Notes: a model not told the origin generated them from the sequence alone. Shown: positions 1-9,198, counted from the stretch's first letter. The stretch is DNA of 64,000 nt from an uncultured Bacteroidales bacterium (GCA_902781045.1 CACZHT010000009.1:18410-82409), one strand, 5' to 3'. Translations and numbers: made by a program.

Positions 1-285
1 CACCGGATGTCCATTGCCCAGCATCTTGTTTCCGCGCCGGAACTCAAGATAGAGGAATGTGGGGAACAACCAGTCGGTGTGCCCATCGGCAAAAGTGTGT
101 GTCACGGCACAACTGACCTGATTGACATTCCATTTGAGCCTGCCCTTCTGACCATAGTACATCAATAGGATGTCGCCCAGGTCGTTTTTAGCGTATGCGT
201 TCACCACCTGTTGGGCCTCGATGTTGAGCCCTATCGACAGAAACAGCACAACCAGTGCCGAAATTCTGAAAAAACGTGTAGTCAT
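1..285 (-). CDS. Secreted protein of unknown function, cut by window start
   Basis: An open frame runs on the minus strand from ATG at 285 to base 1 without a stop (95 codons seen); the C-terminus lies outside the window. The product opens with an N-terminal signal peptide (Arg near the start, hydrophobic stretch LVVLFLSIGL, then a likely cleavage after IEAQ), so it is probably exported to the periplasm or outer membrane. The mature part holds a motif DWLFPTFLYLEF and a Cys. It begins 19 nt after the acyl carrier protein stop and is likely co-transcribed with it. I do not recognise the family from this fragment and assign no function; context suggests a part in the surface-polysaccharide locus. 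Confidence 0.7.
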   Translation of the reverse strand, partial: MTTRFFRISALVVLFLSIGLNIEAQQVVNAYAKNDLGDILLMYYGQKGRLKWNVNQVSCAVTHTFADGHTDWLFPTFLYLEFRRGNKMLGNGHPV

Positions 286-304
286 TGCAGTGCAGATAAT
301 GTCA

Positions 305-544
305 TTATTTCTTCTGGGCAATGCTGGTGATGATGTCGCCTACGTTGTTCCAGTCCATCACCTCTTTAGACTTAAACTTGACACCAAACTCTCTCTCAAT
401 GGCATCAATCAGCTCAATGTGGCTCAACGAGTCCCATTCGTCAATGTCCGATGCTGTGGTGGCCTCGGTCAGCGTGAGTTCGTCCAGCTCCAGCACTTCG
501 ACATAGATGTCATGCAGCTTCGACAGTATTTCTTCTCGGTTCAT
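305..544 (-). CDS. Acyl carrier protein
   Basis: A 79-residue acidic protein with the phosphopantetheine attachment motif DSLSHIEL near residue 38-45; the Ser after Asp is the expected prosthetic-group site. Length and helix pattern fit a stand-alone ACP. It is not the housekeeping fatty-acid acpP, because it sits next to an FkbH-like HAD-IIIC gene (70 nt upstream) inside a polysaccharide locus. FkbH proteins load a glyceryl group from 1,3-bisphosphoglycerate onto an ACP, so this is probably the carrier for an acyl or glyceryl unit placed on a surface glycan. That pairing is inferred from family knowledge; the substrate is not visible. Confidence 0.9.
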   Translation of the reverse strand: MNREEILSKLHDIYVEVLELDELTLTEATTASDIDEWDSLSHIELIDAIEREFGVKFKSKEVMDWNNVGDIITSIAQKK

Positions 545-614
545 AATTCATTCAATTTACAATTTATAATTCAAATATATAATCAAGCATCGAGCATTAA
601 GCATCGTGCATTCA
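545..614. repeat. AT-rich spacer made of recurring short words
   Basis: The 70-nt gap between the FkbH-like gene and the ACP start is built from near-repeats (gcatcgagcattaagcatcgtgcatt and ATTCA/AATTTATAATT variants shown in pieces). No Shine-Dalgarno sequence or terminator is evident. Similar word-repetitive spacers occur before other starts in the window. Confidence 0.4.
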
Positions 615-2351
615 TTATTGTCTTGTGATAAAATTCTTCAATGGTTGATAATGCTGGATGTCCAATTCATATTGCTTGCTGTCACATCCCTCGATGGCCT
701 TGAACCCCAGACTGCTATAGTGGTCACATACCATCTTGTTCTTGGCTGTGGGTATATATTCGCCCACAATCCGCTTATAGCCCTTGCCGCGTGCAACGTC
801 GACCATGACATTGAGAGTGAAGCGCTCCATGCCACGCTTGAGCACACGACAACTCATCAGCCAAGTGTCGACAAACAACGTGTCGGTGTCCAGTGGCCGC
901 ATGACAACCACCGCAATCAGGCCATTGTCTCCAAACTTGTCAACCAACGTAAAACTCAGGTCAATCACGTCGGGGTCGGTGGCCAGAGAGGTTATGTCAC
1001 TCTCGGTATAGCGGACAGTGCGCAGATTGAACTGGTTGCTGCGCTGTGACAACTGCGACACTCGCGGTGTGTTGAACGGTGTGAAGCCCTCGACCCGCGA
1101 CACCATCTGTAACGACTGCAAGAAGTCGTCCTCGTTGGCAAATGTTTTCTTGAATGTCACACGCTGCGCTTCAATCTGATACTGACGAGTACGGTCTTTG
1201 TCGGCACTGCTGTCCGAGGCTGTCTCAAACAAGTTCAGCGTATAGAGGTATTCCAAGTAGTCGGCCGGGTCTTCAGGAAGGTCAGGCACGGTGATTTCAG
1301 GGATGTGCTCTTTGACAATATGCCGTTCAAAGGGATTGTCATCGATGAAAACCATCGAGTCGAAACCAATGTTCAGGATCTGCTGAATGGTGCGTATATT
1401 GTCGACCTTGGTTTCCCAGTTGGCCTGAAACACGGCTATATCATCGAGGCGCAGAATCATGTCGGGATGCGAGACAAAAGGCTCGCGTGCCGTGGCCTCG
1501 TCATTCTTGGACGAGACACAGACGATGATGCCGCGCTGCCGCAGCTTCTTGATCCACATCTGAAACTCGCTGAAAGCCTTGCCGATGCCCATGCCATGCC
1601 CCAACTGGATGCCCTCGATGCCATCATCCCCGATCACTCCACCCCACAGTGTATTGTCCAAATCAAGGATGACACACTTCTTGAAACGTCCCAGCGTGGC
1701 TCCAATGATGTCGACAACACGTGCCGCGACCAGCGGCACAAACTTCAGGCTGAGCAGCATGTCGGAGCTCACATACACATTGGGAGTGTAAGCAAAGTCA
1801 CGCCCCACACGGGCCTGAAGCGAGGCCAAGTCGCAGATGAAGAGGTTGGGATATTGCTGCGACAGGGTCATCAGCTTGTAGTTGAGATAGCGCAGCTGAA
1901 AGATGAGCGACGAGCTTACTTTGTTCTGATAGCTGCCATAGACCGTGTCCTCGTCTTCAGGATAATTAAAGTAGATAATCTTGGCCGCAGCCAGTTGCTG
2001 AGACTGACACACCGATGCCAAGAAATCCAGCCGCTCGTCGGCCAACGTCGCCCGTTGTTCCGGGGCAAGCAGGGCATGACGCTCGGCAAACTTGTGGGTC
2101 GACTGGAAAATGACAACATATTGTGGAGCGAACTGATAAAGCTCACTCGACGGGTCGAGCAACTGCCGCTCCACCTGATTGTAGTCGGCCTCGAACAATT
2201 CCATGGCAATACCACGAGAAGCCGCACAGCCCTTGATGCCCGTGGCAAGGAACTGCGTGGCACTGTCGCCGAGTAGAGCGACTCTTGTGCAAGGCGCATC
2301 GTCAAACGATTTCCTTGCCCATTTCTTTAAGTCACTGAATGTTAAGTTCAT
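615..2351 (-). CDS. FkbH-like HAD-IIIC family protein (glyceryl-ACP loading type)
   Basis: 578 residues. The N-terminal part (about 1-200) resembles the SGNH-like domain usual in FkbH-like proteins, with LLGDS at 27-30. The HAD part starts at residue 228 with the catalytic motif DLDNTLWGG (Asp230, Asp232), followed by VSSKND (motif II), an ETK lysine and FIDDNPFER (acidic motif III). The C-terminal part is of the GNAT-like type common in these proteins. Characterised FkbH relatives dephosphorylate 1,3-bisphosphoglycerate and load D-glycerate on an ACP; a dedicated ACP lies just downstream. I infer that the pair provides a glyceryl or similar acyl unit for the polysaccharide encoded here. No ketosynthase is present, which argues against polyketide synthesis. 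Confidence 0.88.
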   Translation of the reverse strand: MNLTFSDLKKWARKSFDDAPCTRVALLGDSATQFLATGIKGCAASRGIAMELFEADYNQVERQLLDPSSELYQFAPQYVVIFQSTHKFAERHALLAPEQRATLADERLDFLASVCQSQQLAAAKIIYFNYPEDEDTVYGSYQNKVSSSLIFQLRYLNYKLMTLSQQYPNLFICDLASLQARVGRDFAYTPNVYVSSDMLLSLKFVPLVAARVVDIIGATLGRFKKCVILDLDNTLWGGVIGDDGIEGIQLGHGMGIGKAFSEFQMWIKKLRQRGIIVCVSSKNDEATAREPFVSHPDMILRLDDIAVFQANWETKVDNIRTIQQILNIGFDSMVFIDDNPFERHIVKEHIPEITVPDLPEDPADYLEYLYTLNLFETASDSSADKDRTRQYQIEAQRVTFKKTFANEDDFLQSLQMVSRVEGFTPFNTPRVSQLSQRSNQFNLRTVRYTESDITSLATDPDVIDLSFTLVDKFGDNGLIAVVVMRPLDTDTLFVDTWLMSCRVLKRGMERFTLNVMVDVARGKGYKRIVGEYIPTAKNKMVCDHYSSLGFKAIEGCDSKQYELDIQHYQPLKNFITRQ

Positions 2352-2434
2352 ACACTATCATCAATGATATCAACAGTGAAAACAAAACTTCATAGCCCAC
2401 CGCACACGCTATGGGCATGACGATTTTAAATGAA

Positions 2435-2442
2435 CAAAGTTA
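2435..2442 (-). promoter_or_regulatory. Possible -7 box for the FkbH-ACP operon
   Basis: TAACTTTG on the minus strand fits the Bacteroidota TAnnTTTG consensus, about 80 nt before the FkbH-like start. No good -33 TTG is seen at the right spacing, so this is weak. Confidence 0.35.
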
Positions 2443-2516
2443 CAAAAAAAACTTGGGTCTGAGCCCTCTGCCGCACTAAAAATTGCAAAAAAGCAGAAAA
2501 ACGAATGCTTCAACCC

Positions 2517-3587
2517 TCATTGCGGCCGCTCGAGATGCAAGATGTCACTGTACATTGCAACCAACGATTCGGACACTGCATCGGGCAAAAAAGCGGAAAC
2601 AGCCGACGCCGAAGCCTCGCCGTGCTGGACGACGCGCGAGCGATGATCGGCATAATCCAAGATGTGAGCAAGCATCGCCGCCTTGTCGCCAGGAGTGAAC
2701 AAGTAGCCATTGTGGCCATGATGTACGATGCCGGGTATGCCACCGATGTTTGTTGACAGGATTGCCATCTTGTAAGACATGCTCTCAAGAATCGACAGTG
2801 GCAGTCCCTCGATGTAGGACGGCAGAATGAAGACATCGCACAAATTGAGCAAGTCGGTTTTCTTCTGACCTTTGACCCAGCCCTCGAACTTGACAAAATC
2901 AGACATCTTGCCGGCAGCAATGACATCCTTGACCTTCTCCTCATTTTTGGCTCCACAGACGTGCAGTTCAATCTTGTCGCGCAACTCTGAGGCATGTTCG
3001 GCAGCAACATCAAGGAGGTCAAAGATGCCCTTGGTCTCGACCAAATGCCCCAGAAATAAGATGTGAAGTTTGTCATGGTCTCTGTTCAGATTCAGCTCGG
3101 GCGGTGCTATCACATTGCTGATAATCTGCACATTGTCCAGCCCAACGTCACCGGCAAAAAAATCTGCCCACTCTTGCGACAATGCTACCACCCGCGTGCA
3201 GCGCTTGAGCACGAATGAGACAAAACGAGGGTGTGCGAGGTAATAATTCTTGAACGACCCGGCATGAATGTGCATCACCGTCTTCTTGCCGAACAGCTTG
3301 GCCATGACCCAATAGAAAAATACCCGAATAAAGGTGATTCCAGCCGCCGTGTGAATGTGAACGATGCGGATGGAGCGGCGCGTGAGCAAAATCCAGAACA
3401 GCTGGGGAATCGAACGGACATACGCCCAAAGATTAGACATCTTGCTCCTGGCCGTGTTGAACTCGATGTTCTGAAACCGAGAGAACACATAGTCGCGATA
3501 GTTGACGACTGTCTGTGAAATGCCCCCCTTGGGCTCGGCAACAGGGCCAATGGTCAATATCTTGCTTGACAATTTTGAATCAATCAT
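2517..3587 (-). CDS. Glycosyltransferase family 4
   Basis: 356 residues, a usual GT4 length, with a GT-B fold pattern: an N-terminal acceptor domain with the glycine-rich PKGGISQ loop near residue 19-25, and a C-terminal donor domain with ILFLGHLVETKGI and the EX7E motif in IEGLPLSILE followed by NIGGIPGIV. It probably adds a sugar from a nucleotide-sugar donor to a lipid-linked polysaccharide intermediate at the cytoplasmic face. Neighbours are an AAC(3)-like acyltransferase upstream and the FkbH-like gene downstream on the same strand. Donor and acceptor cannot be read from sequence. Confidence 0.92.
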   Translation of the reverse strand: MIDSKLSSKILTIGPVAEPKGGISQTVVNYRDYVFSRFQNIEFNTARSKMSNLWAYVRSIPQLFWILLTRRSIRIVHIHTAAGITFIRVFFYWVMAKLFGKKTVMHIHAGSFKNYYLAHPRFVSFVLKRCTRVVALSQEWADFFAGDVGLDNVQIISNVIAPPELNLNRDHDKLHILFLGHLVETKGIFDLLDVAAEHASELRDKIELHVCGAKNEEKVKDVIAAGKMSDFVKFEGWVKGQKKTDLLNLCDVFILPSYIEGLPLSILESMSYKMAILSTNIGGIPGIVHHGHNGYLFTPGDKAAMLAHILDYADHRSRVVQHGEASASAVSAFLPDAVSESLVAMYSDILHLERPQ

Positions 3588-3645
3588 TTTTCAGACGTAG
3601 CGATTTTAGACGTTAGTGGTAGAAAAAAGAGAAAACGACACAGAC

Positions 3646-3658
3646 ACATGGACTATAT
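3646..3658 (+). repeat. 13-nt sequence shared with 5878-5890
   Basis: ACATGGACTATAT occurs exactly here and again at 5878-5890, both in non-coding spacers upstream of minus-strand glycan genes. It could be a shared binding site or chance. A small hairpin (CCACTT, GAAA loop, AAGTGG) lies next to this copy at 3668-3683. Confidence 0.35.
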
Positions 3659-3735
3659 GATATGAGTCCACTTGAAAAAGTGGCAGGTCTTTAGACAATG
3701 AAGACATAAACACATCGTGGTTAGAGCCCCATACA

Positions 3736-4698
3736 TTACTTGTCCAGGTCTGAGATGAGTTCTTGCGTGCGAGCCTTTAATTCCTTGCTAGGCCAATGCC
3801 GACCATAGATTGAGCGCCCTTGCGACAGCAGCTCAAGGTAGCGACGGACAAACTTGTAAGCGTCCACTTGAGTTATATATCCCGCGCCCAGTGGCCATCG
3901 CCGCACAGCTCCGCACGACATCATGTCGGGCAGCAGTCGCTCGGTGTCACGAAAGATGCCCCAGAAACGCTTGTGGCATCGTGTGGTCACGTCCACGGTC
4001 TTGCCATCGGCGTTGGTGCAACTGATGCGGAAAGACTTCGAGCAGTAGGGTGCAATCGGGAAAGCATCGCCCAACATATCCTCAATCACATGCACAAAAG
4101 TCATGTTGTTGAGAGTGGCTCCAATAAGCAAAGCGCAGCCACGCGATTGCACAAACTTGTAATAAGGACTGGATGCGGCAAATGGTGTTGGTGCATCGGA
4201 GTGGCCCACAACGAACTCTGAAGCCCTGGGGCCAATCGCCACCACCGAGTGTGTCGGGTGTACGCTGCGCAGTGCGCCATCATGTTTGGCAATCGCCTCA
4301 TTGATCGACCCCATGGCTATTGGGGCCGTCCGCACGTCAAATGTCTTGTGAGTGGTCAAATAGTCAGCAAAACTTCCGCGATAGGGCAGGGCAGACACAA
4401 GCAGTGTGCGATAATCCAGACCGACAAAGTCAAGCAGTGTATTGACCATGAACTTAACGCCCCCCTTGACCTTGCCGATATTGCGCAACGACGTGTGCAA
4501 AAACACGGTGTCATATCCATCCAAGTCAATTTGGGCCAATGCTGCCTCAAACTCCTCTTTACTCACATGATAGTGCTCGGCAATGTTCAGTGAGCGCTTC
4601 TTCTCTTGTTGCCATGACAGGGAGTCAATGACCCCCTTGATGGGCGACGGAGACAAATACCTGACTAGCCCGGCAAGTATCTTAATGTTACGATTCAT
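3736..4698 (-). CDS. AAC(3)-like acetyl-CoA-dependent N-acyltransferase
   Basis: 320 residues with the aminoglycoside 3-N-acetyltransferase / YokD family pattern: FLHTSLRNIG near residue 66-75, a central GSINEAI segment, HPTHSVVAIG, and GATLNNMTFVHVIED. The family transfers an acetyl group from acetyl-CoA to an amino group. In polysaccharide loci such proteins are thought to act on amino-sugar precursors rather than antibiotics, and this one overlaps the polysaccharide-deacetylase-like gene by 11 nt and precedes a glycosyltransferase. An antibiotic-resistance role is therefore unlikely. The sugar substrate is not known. Confidence 0.85.
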   Translation of the reverse strand: MNRNIKILAGLVRYLSPSPIKGVIDSLSWQQEKKRSLNIAEHYHVSKEEFEAALAQIDLDGYDTVFLHTSLRNIGKVKGGVKFMVNTLLDFVGLDYRTLLVSALPYRGSFADYLTTHKTFDVRTAPIAMGSINEAIAKHDGALRSVHPTHSVVAIGPRASEFVVGHSDAPTPFAASSPYYKFVQSRGCALLIGATLNNMTFVHVIEDMLGDAFPIAPYCSKSFRISCTNADGKTVDVTTRCHKRFWGIFRDTERLLPDMMSCGAVRRWPLGAGYITQVDAYKFVRRYLELLSQGRSIYGRHWPSKELKARTQELISDLDK

Positions 4699-5686
4699 AG
4701 TGTAGTTGCGATGCTGTTATAATCTTATCGCCCTGCTTCGCCAACCTCGAGCAGAAAACAGATAATCTGTCAACAGAATAAGGGGTGGCCAACTTGGGGT
4801 GCCCGATGACACAGAGCAAGTCGCCGCCACGCCTGTGGCAGCGAGAGTGGGCCGCAAACAGGTTGTCAATCTTCATGCCATCAATGGTGACGATGCACGG
4901 AACCCTGGTGAACAGTCGCCTGAAGACGCTCCCGGAAGATGCCGGGATTGACTGTCCGTCACCGAAAGTCTGATGAGCCTTGAGCCGCAAGACGCGCGAC
5001 AATGCCAGCCGCCAGTGGAAGAGGGGAGAAACGGGATAGGTGCTGATGGGTATCTCTAAAAACTTTCCGGCAGAATCCTCCACGCACAAGTCTTGGCTGA
5101 ACCGATAAGCCGCCTTGTCGGGGCATCTTGTGTAGTCATACTGCTGCTGGGCGGAGTCATAGACAGCCCCCGGACACACCGACATGTCAGTGTCGAGTCC
5201 TGTCGCCTCAAAGACGCGGGTAAGTAATTCAGTGGGTTGGGCCGAGAAGCCTCCTGCACGGAAAACCCTGACAGGCTTGCCCTTGATGTCCTCAAGCATC
5301 GCTTTGGCTGCCCGAAACATCTCCAGCAGTGTGTCATCGGGCACATCGCTCATCTTGTAATAGCTTGAATTTACGTTCCACCGCATGCCATCAAAGGTCG
5401 AAAAACACCAGTGGGGGTGGATGTGAAGCTGCAGGTCATGTCCGGCATCACTGAGTTGTCGCAGGTGTGAAGTTATCATGTTGAGGTCGCTCGCTGCACG
5501 GTTGTACACCGACGAGTATTCCTGCAGCTTCAACAGGTAGCATGCGTCCACAAAGATTGTGAACCTACCTTGAGCAGGCTCAATCGCCTGGCACAAGCGA
5601 CGCATGGGCTCAACCAGGCACTTGTCCACAGTACCCGTGCTGCTGCCCATGAACAGCTCATAGTCCAATGTCAATATTATCTGCAT
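4688..5686 (-). CDS. Polysaccharide deacetylase-like (NodB/CE4-fold) protein
   Basis: 332 residues. It opens with TLDYELFMG, matching the first strand and acidic motif of the NodB-type fold, and has the metal-binding style motif LQLHIHPHW near residue 100-110; RVFRAGGFS resembles a further CE4 motif. Family members remove N- or O-acyl groups from sugars or act as glycan-processing hydrolases. No signal peptide is visible, so it would act in the cytoplasm on a precursor. It overlaps the AAC(3)-like gene by 11 nt, which implies coupled translation and linked acylation-deacylation chemistry. It is the first gene of the leftward run. Confidence 0.75.
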   Translation of the reverse strand: MQIILTLDYELFMGSSTGTVDKCLVEPMRRLCQAIEPAQGRFTIFVDACYLLKLQEYSSVYNRAASDLNMITSHLRQLSDAGHDLQLHIHPHWCFSTFDGMRWNVNSSYYKMSDVPDDTLLEMFRAAKAMLEDIKGKPVRVFRAGGFSAQPTELLTRVFEATGLDTDMSVCPGAVYDSAQQQYDYTRCPDKAAYRFSQDLCVEDSAGKFLEIPISTYPVSPLFHWRLALSRVLRLKAHQTFGDGQSIPASSGSVFRRLFTRVPCIVTIDGMKIDNLFAAHSRCHRRGGDLLCVIGHPKLATPYSVDRLSVFCSRLAKQGDKIITASQLHYES

Positions 5687-5877
5687 ATTCTAGTTTGATT
5701 ACTAAACCGAGATTACGGCAAGTGGCGCAGTGATTCGGGTCAACAACAAATGGGCCACGACACCATAAAATTAAATAACGAGCCAAAGAGCTCTTTATTG
5801 CTATATTTTAGTTTTTAGTTGTTGCTTGTTAGTTATTAGTTGCTTGTTGTTAGTCGTGGAAAGTGACAATACTGACA

Positions 5878-5890
5878 ACATGGACTATAT
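5878..5890 (+). repeat. 13-nt sequence shared with 3646-3658
   Basis: Second exact copy of ACATGGACTATAT, within the divergent spacer about 190 nt upstream of the deacetylase-like start. Confidence 0.35.
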
Positions 5891-5970
5891 TTTAGTTGCG
5901 AGTTTAGCATTGCGAGTTTCGGCCACGGCCCGAAACGCGTAAAACAAGACTCTTAATCACAACTAAAATG

Positions 5971-6001
5971 TTGTGTGGTACAGAAAAATGTTGTAATTTT
6001 G
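5971..6001 (+). promoter_or_regulatory. Bacteroidota promoter for the GT26 gene
   Basis: TTG at 5971-5973, a 20-nt spacer, and TAATTTTG at 5994-6001 match the sigma-ABfr -33/-7 consensus closely. Transcription would start near 6008, leaving a leader of about 118 nt. Confidence 0.75.
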
Positions 6002-6125
6002 CGCCTGTTTTTGAAACGACAACTAGTTGTCATCACGACCAAAACTGACAACTGTTTAGTTTCGAGTCACAAGTTGCGTGGTTTTGGCACGACTGAAACC
6101 AACAACTAAAAGCAAACAACGATTT

Positions 6126-6827
6126 ATGGATTATATATCTGTAAGAGGTGTCAATATCTTTCCCTTTTCTTCGCCCGACCAGCTGATAGAGTATGTCGAC
6201 CGGCGCAAGGGGATTCTTGTCGCCATCAATGCTGAGAAAATACTTCACGCCAATGACATGACACGCGGCATCATCAACCGCAATATCGGTTATTGTGACG
6301 GTGCGGGAGCAATGCTAGCCTTGCGGCGCAAGGGTCATGCCAATGCCTGCAAGATTGCCGGCTGCGACCTGTGGTTAAAGATTGTCAGTGCATTTTACAA
6401 GTCCAAGTCATTTTATCTGGTGGGCGGCCGACAAAACGTCATTGATGACACTGTCCGGAAGTTGCAGCAGGACTTCAAGGGCATCAACATCGTCGGTGCC
6501 CACAATGGCTACTTTGACAGTGACAATGAGATGCTCCAAGTCATCGATGACATTGCCGCCAAACGTCCGGACGTTGTCTTTGTGGCAATGGGTTCGCCCA
6601 AACAAGAGCTCTTCATGGAGCAAATGCAGCAAGCGCATGCGCAGGCCATATATCAAGGACTTGGCGGGAGTTTTGATGTCTACACAGGTCATGTGGCCCG
6701 GGCGCCACAGTGGTGGATTGACCACAACCTGGAGTTCGCCTATCGGCTCATCAGACAGCCATCACGCATCAAGCGACAGATTCAGTTGCTGAAATACGCA
6801 TGGTGGCTTGTTGCAGGCAAAATTTGA
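6126..6827 (+). CDS. WecG/TagA/CpsF family (GT26) glycosyltransferase
   Basis: 233 residues from the ATG at 6126; an upstream in-frame ATG at 6078 would add 16 residues that do not fit the family. Family marks are NAEKILHA near residue 35-42, DGAGAMLALRR, FYLVGGRQ, VGAHNGYF, VFVAMGSPKQELFM, and GLGGSFDVYTGHVARAPQWW. Members transfer N-acetylmannosamine (or a related HexNAc) from UDP onto a polyprenyl-diphosphate-linked GlcNAc. A UDP-GlcNAc 2-epimerase that makes UDP-ManNAc is encoded at 17945-19108 in the same superlocus, which fits a ManNAc transferase. It acts at the inner face of the cytoplasmic membrane. It has its own promoter. Confidence 0.93.
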   Translation: MDYISVRGVNIFPFSSPDQLIEYVDRRKGILVAINAEKILHANDMTRGIINRNIGYCDGAGAMLALRRKGHANACKIAGCDLWLKIVSAFYKSKSFYLVGGRQNVIDDTVRKLQQDFKGINIVGAHNGYFDSDNEMLQVIDDIAAKRPDVVFVAMGSPKQELFMEQMQQAHAQAIYQGLGGSFDVYTGHVARAPQWWIDHNLEFAYRLIRQPSRIKRQIQLLKYAWWLVAGKI

Positions 6828-6835
6828 GCGAATTA

Positions 6836-6867
6836 TTTGCCTGAAACGAAATTCTGCCGTAATTTTG
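6836..6867 (+). promoter_or_regulatory. Promoter for ffh
   Basis: TTTG at 6836-6839, 20 nt, then TAATTTTG at 6860-6867. Transcription start is expected near 6874 and the ffh ATG is at 6942. Confidence 0.75.
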
Positions 6868-6941
6868 CACAGTTTTTTCTAATGAATACTCATGCTTAGT
6901 GCCAAAGGCTATGGCCCTTGGCAAAATGTTCTGAAAATATT

Positions 6942-8267
6942 ATGTTTGAAAATCTATCTGAGAAACTTGAGCGTTCCTTCAAGGTACTGAAAGGACAAGG
7001 TAAAATCACCGAAATCAATGTGGCCGAGACACTCAAGGAAGTGCGCCGCGCTCTGCTTGATGCCGATGTGAATTTCAAGGTGGCCAAGCAGTTTACCGAC
7101 ACCGTCAAGGCCAAGGCATTGGGCCAGAATGTGATTAACTCTGTAAGCCCCAGCCAGCTCATGGTGAAGATTGTGCACGACGAGCTGACACAGCTCATGG
7201 GCGGCGAGCAAGCTCCTTTCAATGTGTCGGGCGACCCGGCCATCATCCTCATGTCGGGTCTGCAAGGTTCGGGCAAGACCACATTCTCGGGCAAGCTAGC
7301 CAACAAGCTGAAGAAAGAAGGCAAGAATCCTCTGCTGGTAGCCTGCGATGTCTATCGACCCGCAGCCATTGATCAGCTCAAGGTGCTTGGTGATCAAATA
7401 CAAGTTCCCGTCTACTCCGAGCCCGAGAGCAAAGACCCGGTACAGATTGCGCTCAATGCCATCGCCGAGGCCAAGCGCAATGGCCGTGACATGGTCATCG
7501 TCGACACCGCTGGACGTCTGGCCATCGACGAGCAGATGATGCAGGAAATCACCGCCATCAAGCAGGCCATTCATCCCAATGAGACATTGTTTGTCGTCGA
7601 CTCGATGACCGGCCAGGATGCCGTCAACACAGCCAAGGAGTTTAACGACCGTCTGGACTTTGACGGAGTTGTGCTCACCAAGCTCGACGGCGACACCCGT
7701 GGTGGTGCGGCCCTTTCGATCCGTTCGGTTGTCAACAAGCCCATCAAGTGGGTCGGCACGGGCGAAAAGATGGAGGCCATTGACCCCTTCCGTCCCGCCG
7801 GCATGGCCGACCGTATCTTGGGCATGGGCGACATCGTGTCGTTTGTCGACCGCATGCAGCAGCAATATGACGAGGAAGAAGCCAAGAAATTGCAAAAGAA
7901 GATTGCAAAGAACCAATTTGACTTCAACGACTTCCTGCATCAGATAGGCCAAATCAAGAAGATGGGCAACCTCAAGGACTTGGCATCTATGATTCCGGGT
8001 GTGGGCAAGGCCATCAAAGATCTGGACATCAGCGACGACGCGTTCAAGGGTATCGAAGCCATCATCTACTCGATGACCCCATACGAGCGTTCGCACCCCG
8101 AAATCATGAACGGCAGCCGTCGCCAGCGCATTGCCCGTGGCAGCGGCACAAGCATCCAGGATGTCAACCGTCTGCTCAAGCAGTTTGAGCAAACGCGCAA
8201 GATGATGCACATGGTCAGCACGGCCAAAAATCCGCTCAAGATGATGCGCGGCCAGCGCCGACGCTAA
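6942..8267 (+). CDS. ffh: Signal recognition particle protein Ffh (SRP54)
   Basis: 441 residues from the ATG at 6942 ([12 protein letters not shown] is the usual start; the ATG at 6918 adds 8 residues unlike the family). Domains: N helical bundle (about 1-90), GTPase G domain with LQGSGKTT (P-loop near residue 107-114), [17 protein letters not shown] and TKLDGD, then the Met-rich M domain with the SGSG-like signal and RNA binding part ending in MMRGQRRR. It binds 4.5S RNA and signal sequences of nascent membrane proteins and docks with FtsY. The gene is core housekeeping and lies inside the polysaccharide superlocus. Confidence 0.98.
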   Translation: MFENLSEKLERSFKVLKGQGKITEINVAETLKEVRRALLDADVNFKVAKQFTDTVKAKALGQNVINSVSPSQLMVKIVHDELTQLMGGEQAPFNVSGDPAIILMSGLQGSGKTTFSGKLANKLKKEGKNPLLVACDVYRPAAIDQLKVLGDQIQVPVYSEPESKDPVQIALNAIAEAKRNGRDMVIVDTAGRLAIDEQMMQEITAIKQAIHPNETLFVVDSMTGQDAVNTAKEFNDRLDFDGVVLTKLDGDTRGGAALSIRSVVNKPIKWVGTGEKMEAIDPFRPAGMADRILGMGDIVSFVDRMQQQYDEEEAKKLQKKIAKNQFDFNDFLHQIGQIKKMGNLKDLASMIPGVGKAIKDLDISDDAFKGIEAIIYSMTPYERSHPEIMNGSRRQRIARGSGTSIQDVNRLLKQFEQTRKMMHMVSTAKNPLKMMRGQRRR

Positions 8268-8313
8268 CAATGAGAACCCCTCAAAACCAACAACCGAAAA
8301 AACGAATACAACA

Positions 8314-9198
8314 ATGCAAATAATAGACGGGAAACAGATATCGGCGCAAATCAAGCAAGAGATAGCAGCCGAAGTCGAGAAAATCATTGCCGCTGGCGGC
8401 AAGCGTCCGCACCTTGCCGGTGTGCTTGTGGGTCACGATGGCGGCAGCGAGAGCTACATGAGTTCGAAGGTCAAGGCCTGCGAGCAGTGCGGGTTCAAGT
8501 CATCTCTCATCCGCTTTGAGGAAGACGTGACCGAGCAGCAACTGCTCGACACCATCGACAAGCTGAATCACGACTCAGACGTGGACGGATTCATCGTGCA
8601 GCTGCCATTGCCACGGCACATCAACGAGCAACGTGTCATCGAGGCTATTGACTACCGTAAAGATGTCGATGGTTTTCATCCCATCAATGTGGGTCGCTTG
8701 TCGATTGGTCTGCCATGCTTCCGCTCGGCCACTCCTTCGGGCATCATGATGCTGCTTGAACGCTATGGCATCGAGACCCGTGGCAAGCATTGCGTGGTCA
8801 TCGGCCGGAGCAACATTGTGGGCAAACCCATTGCGAGCTTGCTCATGCAGAAGTCCACACCGGGCAACTGTACGGTCACTGTGTGCCACAGCGCAACCCC
8901 GAACATCGCAGACTATACTCGCCAAGCCGACATACTTATCGCTGCTTTGGGCAAGCCGGGCTTTGTCACAGCCGACATGGTCAAGGATGGTGCTGTAGTC
9001 ATCGATGTGGGCACCACGCGCGTCCAGGACGACACTCGCAAGTCGGGCTGGAGACTGTGTGGCGATGTCGACTTTGATCATGTCGCTCCACGGTGCTCGT
9101 TCATCACCCCTGTGCCCGGAGGTGTCGGCCCCATGACCATCGTGTCGCTGATGCACAACACACTTCTTGCAGCCACAAGGCAGATTTATAGTCTTTAG
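8314..9198 (+). CDS. folD: Bifunctional methylenetetrahydrofolate dehydrogenase/cyclohydrolase FolD
   Basis: 294 residues. Signature segments: [13 protein letters not shown] (residues about 50-62, with the catalytic Lys of the family in the following helix region), [35 protein letters not shown] for NADP binding, and [11 protein letters not shown] near the end. It interconverts 5,10-methylene-THF and 10-formyl-THF in the cytoplasm for purine and formyl-Met synthesis. It follows ffh by 46 nt and is probably co-transcribed with it. Confidence 0.98.
   Translation: MQIIDGKQISAQIKQEIAAEVEKIIAAGGKRPHLAGVLVGHDGGSESYMSSKVKACEQCGFKSSLIRFEEDVTEQQLLDTIDKLNHDSDVDGFIVQLPLPRHINEQRVIEAIDYRKDVDGFHPINVGRLSIGLPCFRSATPSGIMMLLERYGIETRGKHCVVIGRSNIVGKPIASLLMQKSTPGNCTVTVCHSATPNIADYTRQADILIAALGKPGFVTADMVKDGAVVIDVGTTRVQDDTRKSGWRLCGDVDFDHVAPRCSFITPVPGGVGPMTIVSLMHNTLLAATRQIYSL

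Larger units (their letters stand above)
5687..6125. other. 439-nt divergent intergenic region
   Basis: This spacer between the deacetylase-like gene (minus) and the GT26 gene (plus) has no credible ORF. It holds a TTAGT/TTGTT-rich low-complexity tract at about 5805-5855, the 13-nt word shared with 3646-3658, an imperfect palindrome GTTTCGGCC-ACG-GCCCGAAAC near 5917-5937, and a strong plus-strand promoter at 5971-6001. No riboswitch or small RNA can be recognised. Confidence 0.6.

Noticed and set aside
1305..2276. A 323-codon plus-strand frame opposite the FkbH-like gene
   Set aside because: It is antisense to clear HAD-IIIC motifs and shows no recognisable protein features.
615..2351. Start of a polyketide or nonribosomal cluster because of FkbH and ACP
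   Set aside because: No ketosynthase, acyltransferase or condensation domain is present, and all neighbours are glycan genes.
3736..4698. Aminoglycoside resistance gene
   Set aside because: The AAC(3)-like fold is present, but position and overlap with glycan genes point to sugar acylation.
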